A stretch of DNA of 6,698 nt from UBA6019 sp036564345 (GCA_036564345.1 DATCOZ010000261.1:1-6698); one strand, 5' to 3'. Positions 1 through 5,872 are shown, counted from the stretch's first letter. The notes: generated by a model not told the origin, from the letters alone. Program-made: numbers and translations.

Positions 1-65
1 CGCGGCGCGATACGCTTTGCCGAGCACCACAAATCGAGGACCCGGAATCGAGGAGGCTTTTGCCG
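1..65 (+). promoter_or_regulatory. Leader and ribosome binding site of trpB2
   Basis: I see no coding sequence here. AGGAGG at 51-56 is a strong Shine-Dalgarno sequence, 9 nt before the ATG at 66 but only 3 nt before the in-frame TTG at 60, so it favours the ATG. The 9-bp direct repeat AATCGAGGA occurs at 32-40 and 46-54, and the second copy forms part of the Shine-Dalgarno. No convincing -35/-10 pair is visible. The promoter may lie upstream of the window. Confidence 0.6.
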
Positions 66-1433
66 ATGCCGAAGAAGATCCTGCTCAGCGAGAGCGACAT
101 CCCGGAGCGCTGGTACAACATCCTGCCGGACCTTCCCGGCCCACCCGCCCCCTATCTCCACCCGGGGACGCTGCAGCCGATGGGACCCGCCGACCTGGAG
201 CCCATCTTTCCGCAGGCGATCATCGCCCAGGAGGTGTCGGCCGAGCCCTGGATCGAGATCCCCGAACAGGTCCGCGACGTGTACAAGATCTGGCGGCCAT
301 CCCCTGTCTACCGGGCCGAGCGGCTCGAGAAGGCGCTCGACACGCCGGCCCGGATCTACTTCAAGTACGAGGGGGTCTCACCCGCCGGCTCACACAAGCC
401 GAACACCGCCGTCCCGCAGGCGTACTACAACGCGCAGGAGGGCGTCAAACGCCTGACAACGGAGACCGGGGCGGGCCAGTGGGGCTCGGCGCTCGCCTTC
501 GCCGGGGCGCTCTTCGGCATCGAGGTCACCGTCTACATGGTCAAGGTCTCCTATGAGCAGAAGCCCTATCGGCGCGCCATGATGGAGACCTGGGGCGCGA
601 CGGTTCACGCCTCCCCGAGCAATCTCACCAACGCCGGCCGTGGAATCCTGGCGGCCGACCCCGACTCGCCTGGGAGCCTCGGGATCGCGATCTCGGAAGC
701 GGTCGAGGACGCTGCCACCCACGCCGACGCCAAGTACTCCCTCGGCTCAGTCGTCAACCACGTCCTCCTCCATCAGACGGTGATCGGGCTGGAGGCGAAG
801 AAGCAGATGGAGATGGCCGGCGACTACCCGGACGTCGTCATCGGGTGTGTCGGCGGAGGCTCGAACTTCGCCGGCCTGGCCTATCCCTTCATCGGCGACC
901 GGCTCAAGGGCGATCACCCGAAAACGCGCTTTGTGGCCGCCGAGCCAGCTGCCTGCCCAACCCTCACGCGAGGCGTCTACGCCTACGACTTCGGCGACGC
1001 TGTCGGCCTGGGACCGGTCGTGAAGATGTTCACGCTCGGCCACAGCTTCGTGCCCGACCGCATCCACGCCGGTGGGCTCCGCTATCACGGCGACGCCCCC
1101 TCACTCTGTTTCCTGGTCGACAAGGGCATCGTCGAGCCGCGGGCTTACAAGCAAAACGAATGCTTCGCCGAGGCGGTTCGCTTCGCGCGATCGGAAGGGT
1201 TCCTGCCCGCACCCGAGGCCGCCCATGCCCTCCGGGCGGTGGCTGAGGAAGCCGCGGCCGCACGGGAGGCGGGCGAGGCACGGACCATCCTCTTCGGCCT
1301 CTCCGGGCACGGCCACTTCGACATGTCGGCATACGACGCGTACTTCGCCGGGGAGCTGGAGGACGTCGAGCTGTCGCAGTCGAGAATCGACGCCGCGATC
1401 GAGGAGCTGCCCCGGGTGCCCGCGACGATCTGA
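66..1433 (+). CDS. trpB2: TrpB2-type (TrpB-like) tryptophan synthase beta chain, PLP-dependent
   Basis: A cytosolic PLP enzyme expected to condense indole with L-serine to give L-tryptophan. It has 455 residues from the ATG, usual for the TrpB2 subgroup and longer than classical TrpB (about 400). The PLP-binding lysine lies in GSHKPNTA (K111). The ETGAGQWG motif at 133-140 carries the catalytic glutamate E133 (classical TrpB has ETGAGQHG). The phosphate-binding glycine loop is GGGSN at 263-267. The C-terminal SGHGHFDM at 413-420 is typical of TrpB2. TrpB2 enzymes generally lack the surface that binds TrpA and are thought to act alone in indole salvage or as an alternative beta chain. Consistently, no trpA or other trp gene is adjacent. 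The ATG at 66 is chosen over the TTG at 60 because of Shine-Dalgarno spacing. The gene ends 13 nt before a strong terminator. Family assignment is firm; the physiological role is inferred. Confidence 0.93.
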   Translation: MPKKILLSESDIPERWYNILPDLPGPPAPYLHPGTLQPMGPADLEPIFPQAIIAQEVSAEPWIEIPEQVRDVYKIWRPSPVYRAERLEKALDTPARIYFKYEGVSPAGSHKPNTAVPQAYYNAQEGVKRLTTETGAGQWGSALAFAGALFGIEVTVYMVKVSYEQKPYRRAMMETWGATVHASPSNLTNAGRGILAADPDSPGSLGIAISEAVEDAATHADAKYSLGSVVNHVLLHQTVIGLEAKKQMEMAGDYPDVVIGCVGGGSNFAGLAYPFIGDRLKGDHPKTRFVAAEPAACPTLTRGVYAYDFGDAVGLGPVVKMFTLGHSFVPDRIHAGGLRYHGDAPSLCFLVDKGIVEPRAYKQNECFAEAVRFARSEGFLPAPEAAHALRAVAEEAAAAREAGEARTILFGLSGHGHFDMSAYDAYFAGELEDVELSQSRIDAAIEELPRVPATI

Positions 1434-1446
1434 TTCCAGGGAATTT

Positions 1447-1480
1447 GAAAGCCGGCGCTCCTTTCCGGGCGCCGGCTTTC
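1447..1480. terminator. Bidirectional terminator between trpB2 and the convergent operon
   Basis: A perfect 12-bp stem, GAAAGCCGGCGC at 1447-1458 pairing with GCGCCGGCTTTC at 1469-1480. The 10-nt loop can close by two more pairs (T1459-G1468, C1460-G1467). Each strand leaves a short T-run at the stem base, so the hairpin is nearly symmetrical and can serve both genes. It begins 13 nt after the trpB2 stop and lies 2 nt beyond the stop of the convergent cNMP-fold gene. Confidence 0.85.
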
Positions 1481-1482
1481 CG

Positions 1483-1863
1483 TCAAGCCGCCCGGCCTCC
1501 CGCCTCTGCCTTCACAGCGCGGAACTGGGCGTGCCCCATCACGAGCAGGCGAGCCTCGGACTCGACGACGACGGTCGCCTCGTTCGGGCCGCGTTCCCAC
1601 ATCGCCCGCCACCCGCAGCTGTCACCGGCGCGAAGGAGGCGCGGGCCGCCCGAGCGGGAGCGAGCCGAGAGCGCGCCCTCGAGGACGATCACGAACTCGG
1701 TGCACTGGCTGCCTTCGAACGCGATCAGCCGGCCGGCCGGCAGCGTCACCTCGTCGAACTGGGGCAGCAGCACCTGGAGCGACCGCTCGGACCACCCGGC
1801 GAGCTCGGGTGTCGCGGACAGCGTCGCCAACCGGTCTGCGTCGGGCCATTGAGCATTGATCAC
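1483..1863 (-). CDS. Small CRP-like cyclic-nucleotide-binding-fold protein with degenerate pocket
   Basis: A 126-residue single-domain cytosolic protein. It shows the CRP/FNR beta-roll pattern: FDEVTLPAGRLIAFEG at 36-51, CTEFVIVLEGAL at 54-65, LLRAGDSCGW at 76-85, and EATVVVESEARLLVM at 95-109. There is no helix-turn-helix, so it is not a CRP-type transcription factor. Canonical cNMP pockets have GE near the first contact and PRxATV at the second. Here the matching stretch reads GW (W85) and PNEATV (93-98), so both the glutamate that contacts ribose and the arginine that contacts phosphate are missing. The GTG start overlaps the upstream GNAT stop as GTGA. It has GGAGG 7 nt upstream, indicating coupled translation. 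It may be a regulatory partner of the GNAT protein, sensing another ligand or acting as a ligand-independent scaffold. Fold is likely; function is inferred. Confidence 0.75.
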   Translation of the reverse strand: MINAQWPDADRLATLSATPELAGWSERSLQVLLPQFDEVTLPAGRLIAFEGSQCTEFVIVLEGALSARSRSGGPRLLRAGDSCGWRAMWERGPNEATVVVESEARLLVMGHAQFRAVKAEAGGRAA

Positions 1864-2366
1864 CGGTCTGCCTCCGAGCCAAGGGGAATGGTGGTTTCGT
1901 AGACGCCCTGGCTGTGGGCCAGGCGCGGGTTGCGGTTGAACCGGCGCACCAGCCCCAGCGCCGGCCGGTTGTCCGCCTGCATGGTGACGGTGAAGCGCTC
2001 GATCCCGGCCGCACGCGCCAGCGCCGAAAGGCTGGCGAGCATGCGTGTGCCGAGGCCTCGGTGCTGCCAGTCGTCGGCAACCACGACCGCCACCTCGGCG
2101 GCGGCCTGGCCGGGCCACCGGAAGTAGCGGGCGACGCCCACGATCTCGCCGTTGACGACCGCGGCCACCGCCTCGCGGTCCCTATGGTCGAGGTCGAGCA
2201 GGCGCTCCGGTCGCGCCTGCTCGGGCCGAGCCAGGGGGCTCAGGAAACGCCGGTAGATCGTCTCCGGCGAGAGCCTGTAAAAGAGCCGGCGGAGCGACTC
2301 CCCATCCGACGCCTCGAGCCGCGCCAGCGCGACCTGATCCTCTTTCGCCGCCTCCAGCTGCATCAT
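1860..2366 (-). CDS. GNAT acetyltransferase resembling the catalytic domain of Pat protein lysine acetyltransferases
   Basis: A 168-residue cytosolic GNAT-fold enzyme expected to transfer an acetyl group from acetyl-CoA. LFYRLSPETIYRRFLSP at 28-44 is the signature preceding the GNAT domain in bacterial Pat-type enzymes. AEVAVVVADD at 90-99 is followed by the acetyl-CoA pyrophosphate loop QHRGLG at 101-106. E91 sits where Pat enzymes have their catalytic glutamate. GIERFTVTMQADN at 121-133 also matches that subfamily. The start is the ATG at 2366, with GAGG (2375-2378) 8 nt upstream. The adjacent ATG at 2363 is possible. The in-frame ATG at 2420 is rejected because it lies inside the promoter spacer, upstream of the expected transcript start. 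It is the first gene of a two-gene operon, overlapping the cNMP-fold gene by 4 nt. The substrate is unknown; a protein lysine is the best guess from similarity to Pat. Confidence 0.82.
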   Translation of the reverse strand: MMQLEAAKEDQVALARLEASDGESLRRLFYRLSPETIYRRFLSPLARPEQARPERLLDLDHRDREAVAAVVNGEIVGVARYFRWPGQAAAEVAVVVADDWQHRGLGTRMLASLSALARAAGIERFTVTMQADNRPALGLVRRFNRNPRLAHSQGVYETTIPLGSEADR

Positions 2367-2410
2367 CTCGCCCACCTCGGCAGAACCCGAACCGAAACCA
2401 CGTTGGTAAA

Positions 2411-2439
2411 CAAATAGCACGACCGGTCGTATATGTCAA
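2411..2439 (-). promoter_or_regulatory. Sigma70-type promoter of the GNAT/cNMP-fold operon
   Basis: On the minus strand, a consensus -35 box TTGACA (2439-2434) and a -10 box TATTTG (2416-2411) are separated by exactly 17 bp (2417-2433). The start of transcription is expected near 2404-2405, giving a leader of about 40 nt to the GNAT ATG at 2366. The whole spacer is occupied by the palindrome ACGACCGGTCGT, the classic place for a repressor to block RNA polymerase. Confidence 0.75.
2415..2430. promoter_or_regulatory. Putative TetR operator O1, in the spacer of the operon promoter
   Basis: A perfect 12-bp palindrome, ACGACCGGTCGT (2419-2430), the GACCGGTC type seen at many TetR-family operators. 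With its flank, TAGCACGACCGGTCG at 2415-2429 recurs as an exact inverted copy at 2452-2466. Its position between -35 and -10 predicts repression of the GNAT operon. That the adjacent TetR protein binds it is inferred from position and symmetry. Confidence 0.7.
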
Positions 2440-2441
2440 CT

Positions 2442-2447
2442 TATAAG
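2442..2447 (+). promoter_or_regulatory. Possible -10 box of tetR
   Basis: TATAAG at 2442-2447 is the best plus-strand -10 candidate in the divergent region. It lies within the palindrome CTTATAAG (2440-2447). No recognisable -35 box is found 16-18 bp upstream, where operator O1 sits. A start near 2453-2455 would put operator O2 at the transcript start, consistent with autorepression. Confidence 0.35.
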
Positions 2448-2451
2448 CGAC

Positions 2452-2466
2452 CGACCGGTCGTGCTA
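2452..2466. promoter_or_regulatory. Putative TetR operator O2, at the tetR start
   Basis: The 10-bp palindrome CGACCGGTCG (2452-2461) within CGACCGGTCGTGCTA is the exact inverted copy of 2415-2429. The centres of O1 and O2 are 32 bp apart, about three helical turns, so bound dimers would lie on the same face of the DNA. O2 lies immediately before the tetR start codons, pointing to autoregulation. Confidence 0.68.
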
Positions 2467-2476
2467 AGGTATGGGC

Positions 2477-3133
2477 GTGGCAGAGGCCCCCGCCGTTCCG
2501 AGCACCGATCGCCGGCGGCTCCGCGGCGAGCAGACCCGCCAGGCGATCCTCACCCATGCATCCCAGCTGGCTTCAGCCGAGGGCCTTGGCGCGGTCTCGC
2601 TGCAGCGCCTCGCCACCGACCTGGGGATCAGCAAGAGCGGGCTCTTCGCACACTTCGGCTCCAAGGAGGAGCTCCAGCTGGCCACCATCGAGGAGGCCGG
2701 CCGGATCTTCACCCACGAGGTCCTCAGGCCGGGCCTCAAACCACCTGCCGGCCTGGGCCGGCTCTGGGGGATGTGCAGCTCCTACCTGTCCTACCTGAAG
2801 CGGGCGGTCTTCCCGGGCGGCTGTTTCTTCGAAGCCGCGGTGGCCGAGTTCGACAGCAAACCGGGCCCGGTGCGCGACGCGGTCGTGGCCCAGCGCCGCT
2901 ACTGGGTCGAGAGCCTCGCACGCGCCGTGCGAGGGGCGCAGGACGCGGGCGAGGTTCGCGCCGACGTCGACCCCGAGCAGCTCGCCTGGGAGCTGGACTG
3001 GATCCTGGTCGGCGCCAACGGCCGCTTCGTGGTGGACGGCGGAAACGTTGTCTTCGAGCGTGCCCGGCGCGCGCTTCGCGACCGCCTCGAGCGCGTCGCC
3101 ACCGAGTCGGCGGCCCGACTGCCGAACCGCTAG
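2477..3133 (+). CDS. TetR/AcrR-family transcriptional regulator, divergent from the GNAT operon
   Basis: A cytosolic DNA-binding repressor of 218 residues from the GTG at 2477. The N-terminal TetR_N domain begins RGEQTRQAILTHASQLA. Its helix-turn-helix VSLQRLATDLGISKSGLFAHF ends in the family-typical FxSKEEL. The remainder is an all-helical ligand-binding and dimerisation domain containing FPGGCFFEAAVAEFDSKPG. I cannot assign its ligand. The GTG at 2477 is preferred because AAGG (2466-2469) is 7 nt upstream. The ATG at 2471 (220 residues) would leave a spacing of only 1 nt, but cannot be excluded. The gene is divergent from the GNAT operon and shares a 56-bp control region with two matching palindromes. 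The likely role is repression of the operon and of itself until a small molecule binds. Family is certain; target and ligand are inferred. Confidence 0.9.
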   Translation: MAEAPAVPSTDRRRLRGEQTRQAILTHASQLASAEGLGAVSLQRLATDLGISKSGLFAHFGSKEELQLATIEEAGRIFTHEVLRPGLKPPAGLGRLWGMCSSYLSYLKRAVFPGGCFFEAAVAEFDSKPGPVRDAVVAQRRYWVESLARAVRGAQDAGEVRADVDPEQLAWELDWILVGANGRFVVDGGNVVFERARRALRDRLERVATESAARLPNR

Positions 3134-3169
3134 CCGGCGCGGAATCTCACAGGCAACATTAAGCGCCCG

Positions 3170-3186
3170 TTCAGGCTCCCCTCAGG
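3170..3186 (+). promoter_or_regulatory. Direct-repeat motif upstream of the HtrA gene, possible response-regulator box
   Basis: TTCAGG (3170-3175) and CTCAGG (3181-3186) match at 5 of 6 positions with an 11-bp period. This spacing is typical of tandem half-sites for OmpR/PhoB-type response regulators. The second half-site ends 22 nt before the HtrA ATG. Envelope-stress proteases are commonly controlled by such two-component systems. No regulator gene is in the window, so this is only suggestive. Confidence 0.35.
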
Positions 3187-3208
3187 TTCGGCGGGCAACC
3201 TTCACTCC

Positions 3209-4423
3209 ATGAACACAACCTATGGATGGCAAAACGAACCAGCGCCACCGGGCGACAGCCAGCCGCCCGACGCAAACCGCCCCCGCGGCGTCGCCGCGGC
3301 TTTACGGATGGCCACGATCGGGGTTGCCATCTGCCTCATCGGACTCATCGGCGGCCTGGCCATCGGCTGGAGCCTGGCGCGGTCCCACACGGTGGCGACC
3401 ACGTCCACGCAAAGCCCGATCGGGGCTGTCCCGCAGGCGGGTGGGCAGCCGGCGGCCTCCTCGAACCTGGTCGCGATCGCGGCCAAGGTCGACCCTTTCG
3501 TCGTCGACGTGAACACCGTCATCCAGACGGCGAACGGCTCCGGAACAGCCGCCGGGACCGGCATCATTCTGACCTCCACCGGTGAGGTGCTCACCAACAA
3601 CCACGTCGTCTCGGGCTCGACCAGCATCACGGTCACCATCCAGGGACGGTCCGGCAGGTACACCGCCGCCGTCCTCGGAGTGGATCCGACGAAGGACGTC
3701 GCGCTGATCCAGGTGGAAGGCGTGTCCGGCCTGCCGACCGCGACGCTGGCCGACTCCTCGACCCTCCAGGTGGGAGAACCGGTGGTCGCCTTCGGCAATG
3801 CGCTTGGACAGGGCGGAACGCCCAGCGTCAGCTCAGGCGCTATCGTCGCCCTCGACCAGTCCCTGACGGCGAGCGACGGGAACAGCTCCGAGCAGCTGAC
3901 CGGGATGATCCAGATGAACGCGAGCATCGCGCCCGGCGATTCCGGCGGCCCGATCGTCAACTCGGCCGGCCAGGTCGTGGGGATGATCACCGCCGGCCAG
4001 AGCAGCGGCCGCGTCAGCACGGCCACCACGATCGGCTTCGCGATCCCGACCAACACGGCCCTCACGGTGGTCAACCAGATCAGGTCCGGCCAGCCTACGC
4101 CTGAGGTCATCCTCGGCCAGGTCGGCTACATCGGGGTCCAGGTCAGCGACCTCACGCCGAGCGTCGCCGCCCAGCTCGGCCTTAGCCTGAGCAGCGGTGC
4201 GCTGGTGACCGGCGTCGTCGCCGGCTCGCCCGCCCAGGCCGCGGGGATCGGCCGCTACTCGGTCATCACCTCCGCCGACGGGATGACTGTCGACTCATCC
4301 GCAACCCTTGGCATGGCACTCCACTCCCACAGGCCCGGCGACCAGGTCGTGGTGAGCTGGGTGGACAGTGCCGGTGCCTCGCACTCCGCCTCGCTAACGC
4401 TGGGGACCGGGCCGGCGATCTGA
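3209..4423 (+). CDS. HtrA/DegP-like trypsin-type serine protease with one PDZ domain, membrane-anchored
   Basis: A 404-residue protein that probably degrades or chaperones misfolded proteins outside the cytoplasmic membrane. Residues 1-34 are a Pro/Asp/Arg-rich cytoplasmic tail. A single transmembrane anchor runs about 35-56 (ATIGVAICLIGLIGGLAIGW) without a clear signal-peptidase site. A Ser/Thr/Gln/Ala-rich linker extends to about 85. The protease domain spans about 86-290 with a complete triad: H132 in TNNHVV, D163 in TKDVALI and S245 in GDSGGP. A PDZ domain occupies about 305-400, starting GYIGVQV, with the helix region GSPAQAAGI. This is the usual actinobacterial or Chloroflexota HtrA design. 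No Shine-Dalgarno precedes the ATG at 3209, so translation may be leaderless or weak. Downstream is a small hairpin before a convergent gene. Function is confident; substrates are unknown. Confidence 0.92.
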   Translation: MNTTYGWQNEPAPPGDSQPPDANRPRGVAAALRMATIGVAICLIGLIGGLAIGWSLARSHTVATTSTQSPIGAVPQAGGQPAASSNLVAIAAKVDPFVVDVNTVIQTANGSGTAAGTGIILTSTGEVLTNNHVVSGSTSITVTIQGRSGRYTAAVLGVDPTKDVALIQVEGVSGLPTATLADSSTLQVGEPVVAFGNALGQGGTPSVSSGAIVALDQSLTASDGNSSEQLTGMIQMNASIAPGDSGGPIVNSAGQVVGMITAGQSSGRVSTATTIGFAIPTNTALTVVNQIRSGQPTPEVILGQVGYIGVQVSDLTPSVAAQLGLSLSSGALVTGVVAGSPAQAAGIGRYSVITSADGMTVDSSATLGMALHSHRPGDQVVVSWVDSAGASHSASLTLGTGPAI

Positions 4424-4429
4424 GCGGAC

Positions 4430-4446
4430 CGCAGGCTCCGCCTGCG
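4430..4446. terminator. Small hairpin between convergent genes
   Basis: A 7-bp stem, CGCAGGC (4430-4436) pairing with GCCTGCG (4440-4446), with a 3-nt TCC loop and no T-run. It lies in the 43-nt gap between the convergent stops of the HtrA and glycosylase-like genes. It is a plausible but weak terminator for either strand. Confidence 0.4.
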
Positions 4447-4466
4447 ATGTCGGGCCGCCCGGGTCG

Positions 4467-5573
4467 CTACTCGGGGGGGCCGGCGAGCGTCACCGGGATG
4501 CCCAGGAAACGGGCGTAGCGCCGCGCTGCCTGCCGCAGCGCGGCGTCCTCGGTCTCGTCAAGGACATCGAGTGGTCCCAGCACGACGACGAGCTCCTTCG
4601 AAGTCAGGCGCCGCTTCCAGCCCCCCCACACCTGGCCGTTGAGGAGCACCGTGTGGGCGAGGAGGCTGCCATAGGGAAAGGGTGCTGTGTCAAAGCTCCG
4701 TGTCGGGTCGAACGAGGCTGCCCGGTCCCGATAGGCGACCAGGAACTCGTCGTAGTTCGGGAGCAGGTTCACGACGGGCGGGCGCAGAGGTGCCACGGGC
4801 GCGTCCGGCGAGCTCCAGTACTCCTTTCCGCCGATCTCTTCGCGCGCGAGCGCGCGCCCGACCATCGCCAGGCCGCGCCTCACATCGGCGACGGTGAGAC
4901 CGGACCACCAGGCGAAGTCCTGCACCTGGGCCGGGCCGTGACCAGTGAAGTAGCGGCGTGTGAGCTCGGCGAGGGCCTCCTCGCGGTCGAGCCGGCGAGC
5001 GGATGGCGCGCGCTCCTCCAGCAATCCGTAGGTCGACTGCCTGCCGCGGCGCGGACCGCTGACGACGATCGCATCCAGCTCGGCTTCCATCAGGAGGTGC
5101 CCCAGCCGGGGACCAGCGGCGTGGATCCCAGCCTTTTCCAAGGCCGACCCGAGCTCCGCCCTCGTCAGGCTCGGGCCGGCCCGCAGCACTGATTCGATGA
5201 CGGCGTAGCTGCGCCGCAGCAAGGGCAGATCCACCTCGAGCCGCCGCGCGTAAAGGGCGCTTTTGGCCTTGACGCGCGGCGCGGTCAGGTCAAGCAGCCA
5301 GCGGATGTCATCGGGCAGCACGAAGTGCCAGGTGGGGCGCATGACGTGGGTGCGGAGGATCGCGCCTTCGTCACAGAGGCGATCGAGATCGGCGTCCAGG
5401 GCGTCGCTGGTCCGCTGGCCCAGCGCCCACTTGGCGGCGGCGTAGTCCTGCGCCTGGACCGCGCCCAGCCAGGCGACAGCGTCCACGACGGAGGCGAACG
5501 GCTCGCCGACGAGCCGCTGGGTTTGGAGGCGGCGGACGGCGATGTCGATCAAGGTCGGATCACAGGATGCCAA
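4467..5573 (-). CDS. AlkZ-like winged-helix DNA glycosylase-family protein (HTH_42 / YcaQ family)
   Basis: A 368-residue cytosolic protein of the winged helix-turn-helix family that includes Streptomyces AlkZ and E. coli YcaQ. Characterised members are DNA glycosylases that remove alkylated bases or unhook interstrand crosslinks. The N-terminal motif VQAQDY has Q40 and Q42, matching the catalytic QxQ motif of AlkZ-like members; YcaQ-like members have Q-hydrophobic-D. Other family blocks are RTHVMRPTWHFVLPDD at 74-89, HGPAQVQDFAWWSGL at 212-226 and LPNYDEFLVAYRDR at 271-284. Length matches the family. The start is TTG at 5573, the only start close to the in-frame upstream TGA; a second TTG at 5552 is possible. 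Neither has a good Shine-Dalgarno. Some relatives confer self-resistance inside clusters for DNA-alkylating antibiotics, but no biosynthetic gene is adjacent. Family is confident; glycosylase activity is inferred from the motif. Confidence 0.85.
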   Translation of the reverse strand: MASCDPTLIDIAVRRLQTQRLVGEPFASVVDAVAWLGAVQAQDYAAAKWALGQRTSDALDADLDRLCDEGAILRTHVMRPTWHFVLPDDIRWLLDLTAPRVKAKSALYARRLEVDLPLLRRSYAVIESVLRAGPSLTRAELGSALEKAGIHAAGPRLGHLLMEAELDAIVVSGPRRGRQSTYGLLEERAPSARRLDREEALAELTRRYFTGHGPAQVQDFAWWSGLTVADVRRGLAMVGRALAREEIGGKEYWSSPDAPVAPLRPPVVNLLPNYDEFLVAYRDRAASFDPTRSFDTAPFPYGSLLAHTVLLNGQVWGGWKRRLTSKELVVVLGPLDVLDETEDAALRQAARRYARFLGIPVTLAGPPE

Positions 5574-5594
5574 TTGTCGCGGCCGCTGTTGGGC

Positions 5595-5856
5595 TCAGCC
5601 GGACCGCCCTGAGATCAGGTCGATGTACGACAGGTAGGCCACGAAGATTGGAATGTCAGTGCCGGCGCGGATGATCACCGGGTCGAGAAGACTTCCCGAC
5701 CTTTGCATGAGGTAGCTGCGACCAGGCCGATGATGAAGGTGAAGCCCAGAAAGGGCAGGAGATGCAAGGCGTATTGAACCTGGACGTGGAAAGAAGTGAA
5801 GATGACGTACGCACGGCGGCGTCACGGCCTCGCGCAGGGCGGGTGAGGAAGGGCAT
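5595..5856 (-). pseudogene. Possible frameshifted remnant of a small membrane-protein gene
   Basis: Three consecutive reading frames of the minus strand each hold a protein-like piece that continues the previous one. An ATG at 5856 opens MPFLTRPARGRDAAVR. A frame open over 5821-5678 then gives AYVIFTSFHVQVQYALHL and LPFLGFTFIIGLVAATS, stopping at TGA 5677-5675. A third frame gives YLMQRSGSLLDPVIIRAG and TDIPIFVAYLSYIDLIS, stopping at TGA 5597-5595. Joined, these make about 90 residues with two hydrophobic segments and GC-rich third positions. At least two frameshifts are needed, near 5805 and 5710. Either the gene is decaying or the assembly has indels. I do not recognise the family, and chance hydrophobicity in noncoding GC-rich DNA is a real alternative. 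Confidence 0.35.
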
Positions 5857-5872
5857 GGTGGCAGAACGGTGA
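5855..5872 (+). other. Five-codon leader ORF overlapping the membrane-protein start
   Basis: ATG at 5855 encodes MVAER and stops with TGA at 5870-5872, which overlaps the GTG start at 5869 as GTGA. The ATG has GAGG (5845-5848) 6 nt upstream, a good Shine-Dalgarno, whereas that sequence is 20 nt from the GTG. The arrangement could deliver ribosomes to the GTG by termination-reinitiation. GGTGG at 5857-5861, 7 nt before the GTG, could instead be a weak direct ribosome site, making this ORF accidental. Confidence 0.3.

Noticed and set aside
60..65. TTG at 60 as the trpB2 start
   Set aside because: It is only 3 nt from the Shine-Dalgarno at 51-56, while the ATG at 66 has the usual 9-nt spacing.
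1072..1902. A 276-codon plus-strand frame spanning the trpB2 end, the terminator and the cNMP-fold gene
   Set aside because: It runs through a strong terminator and overlaps two supported genes. Its translation is Arg/Ser/Pro-rich without any motif.
1864..2118. N-terminal extension of the cNMP-fold gene up to an ATG at 2118
   Set aside because: The extension lies wholly within the GNAT gene in another frame and reads as Arg/Gly/Ala/Pro-rich noise. The GTG at 1863 has a good Shine-Dalgarno and the GTGA overlap.
3220..4110. A 296-codon open frame antisense to the HtrA gene
   Set aside because: The plus strand encodes an intact protease with full triad and PDZ domain. The antisense product has no recognisable domain.
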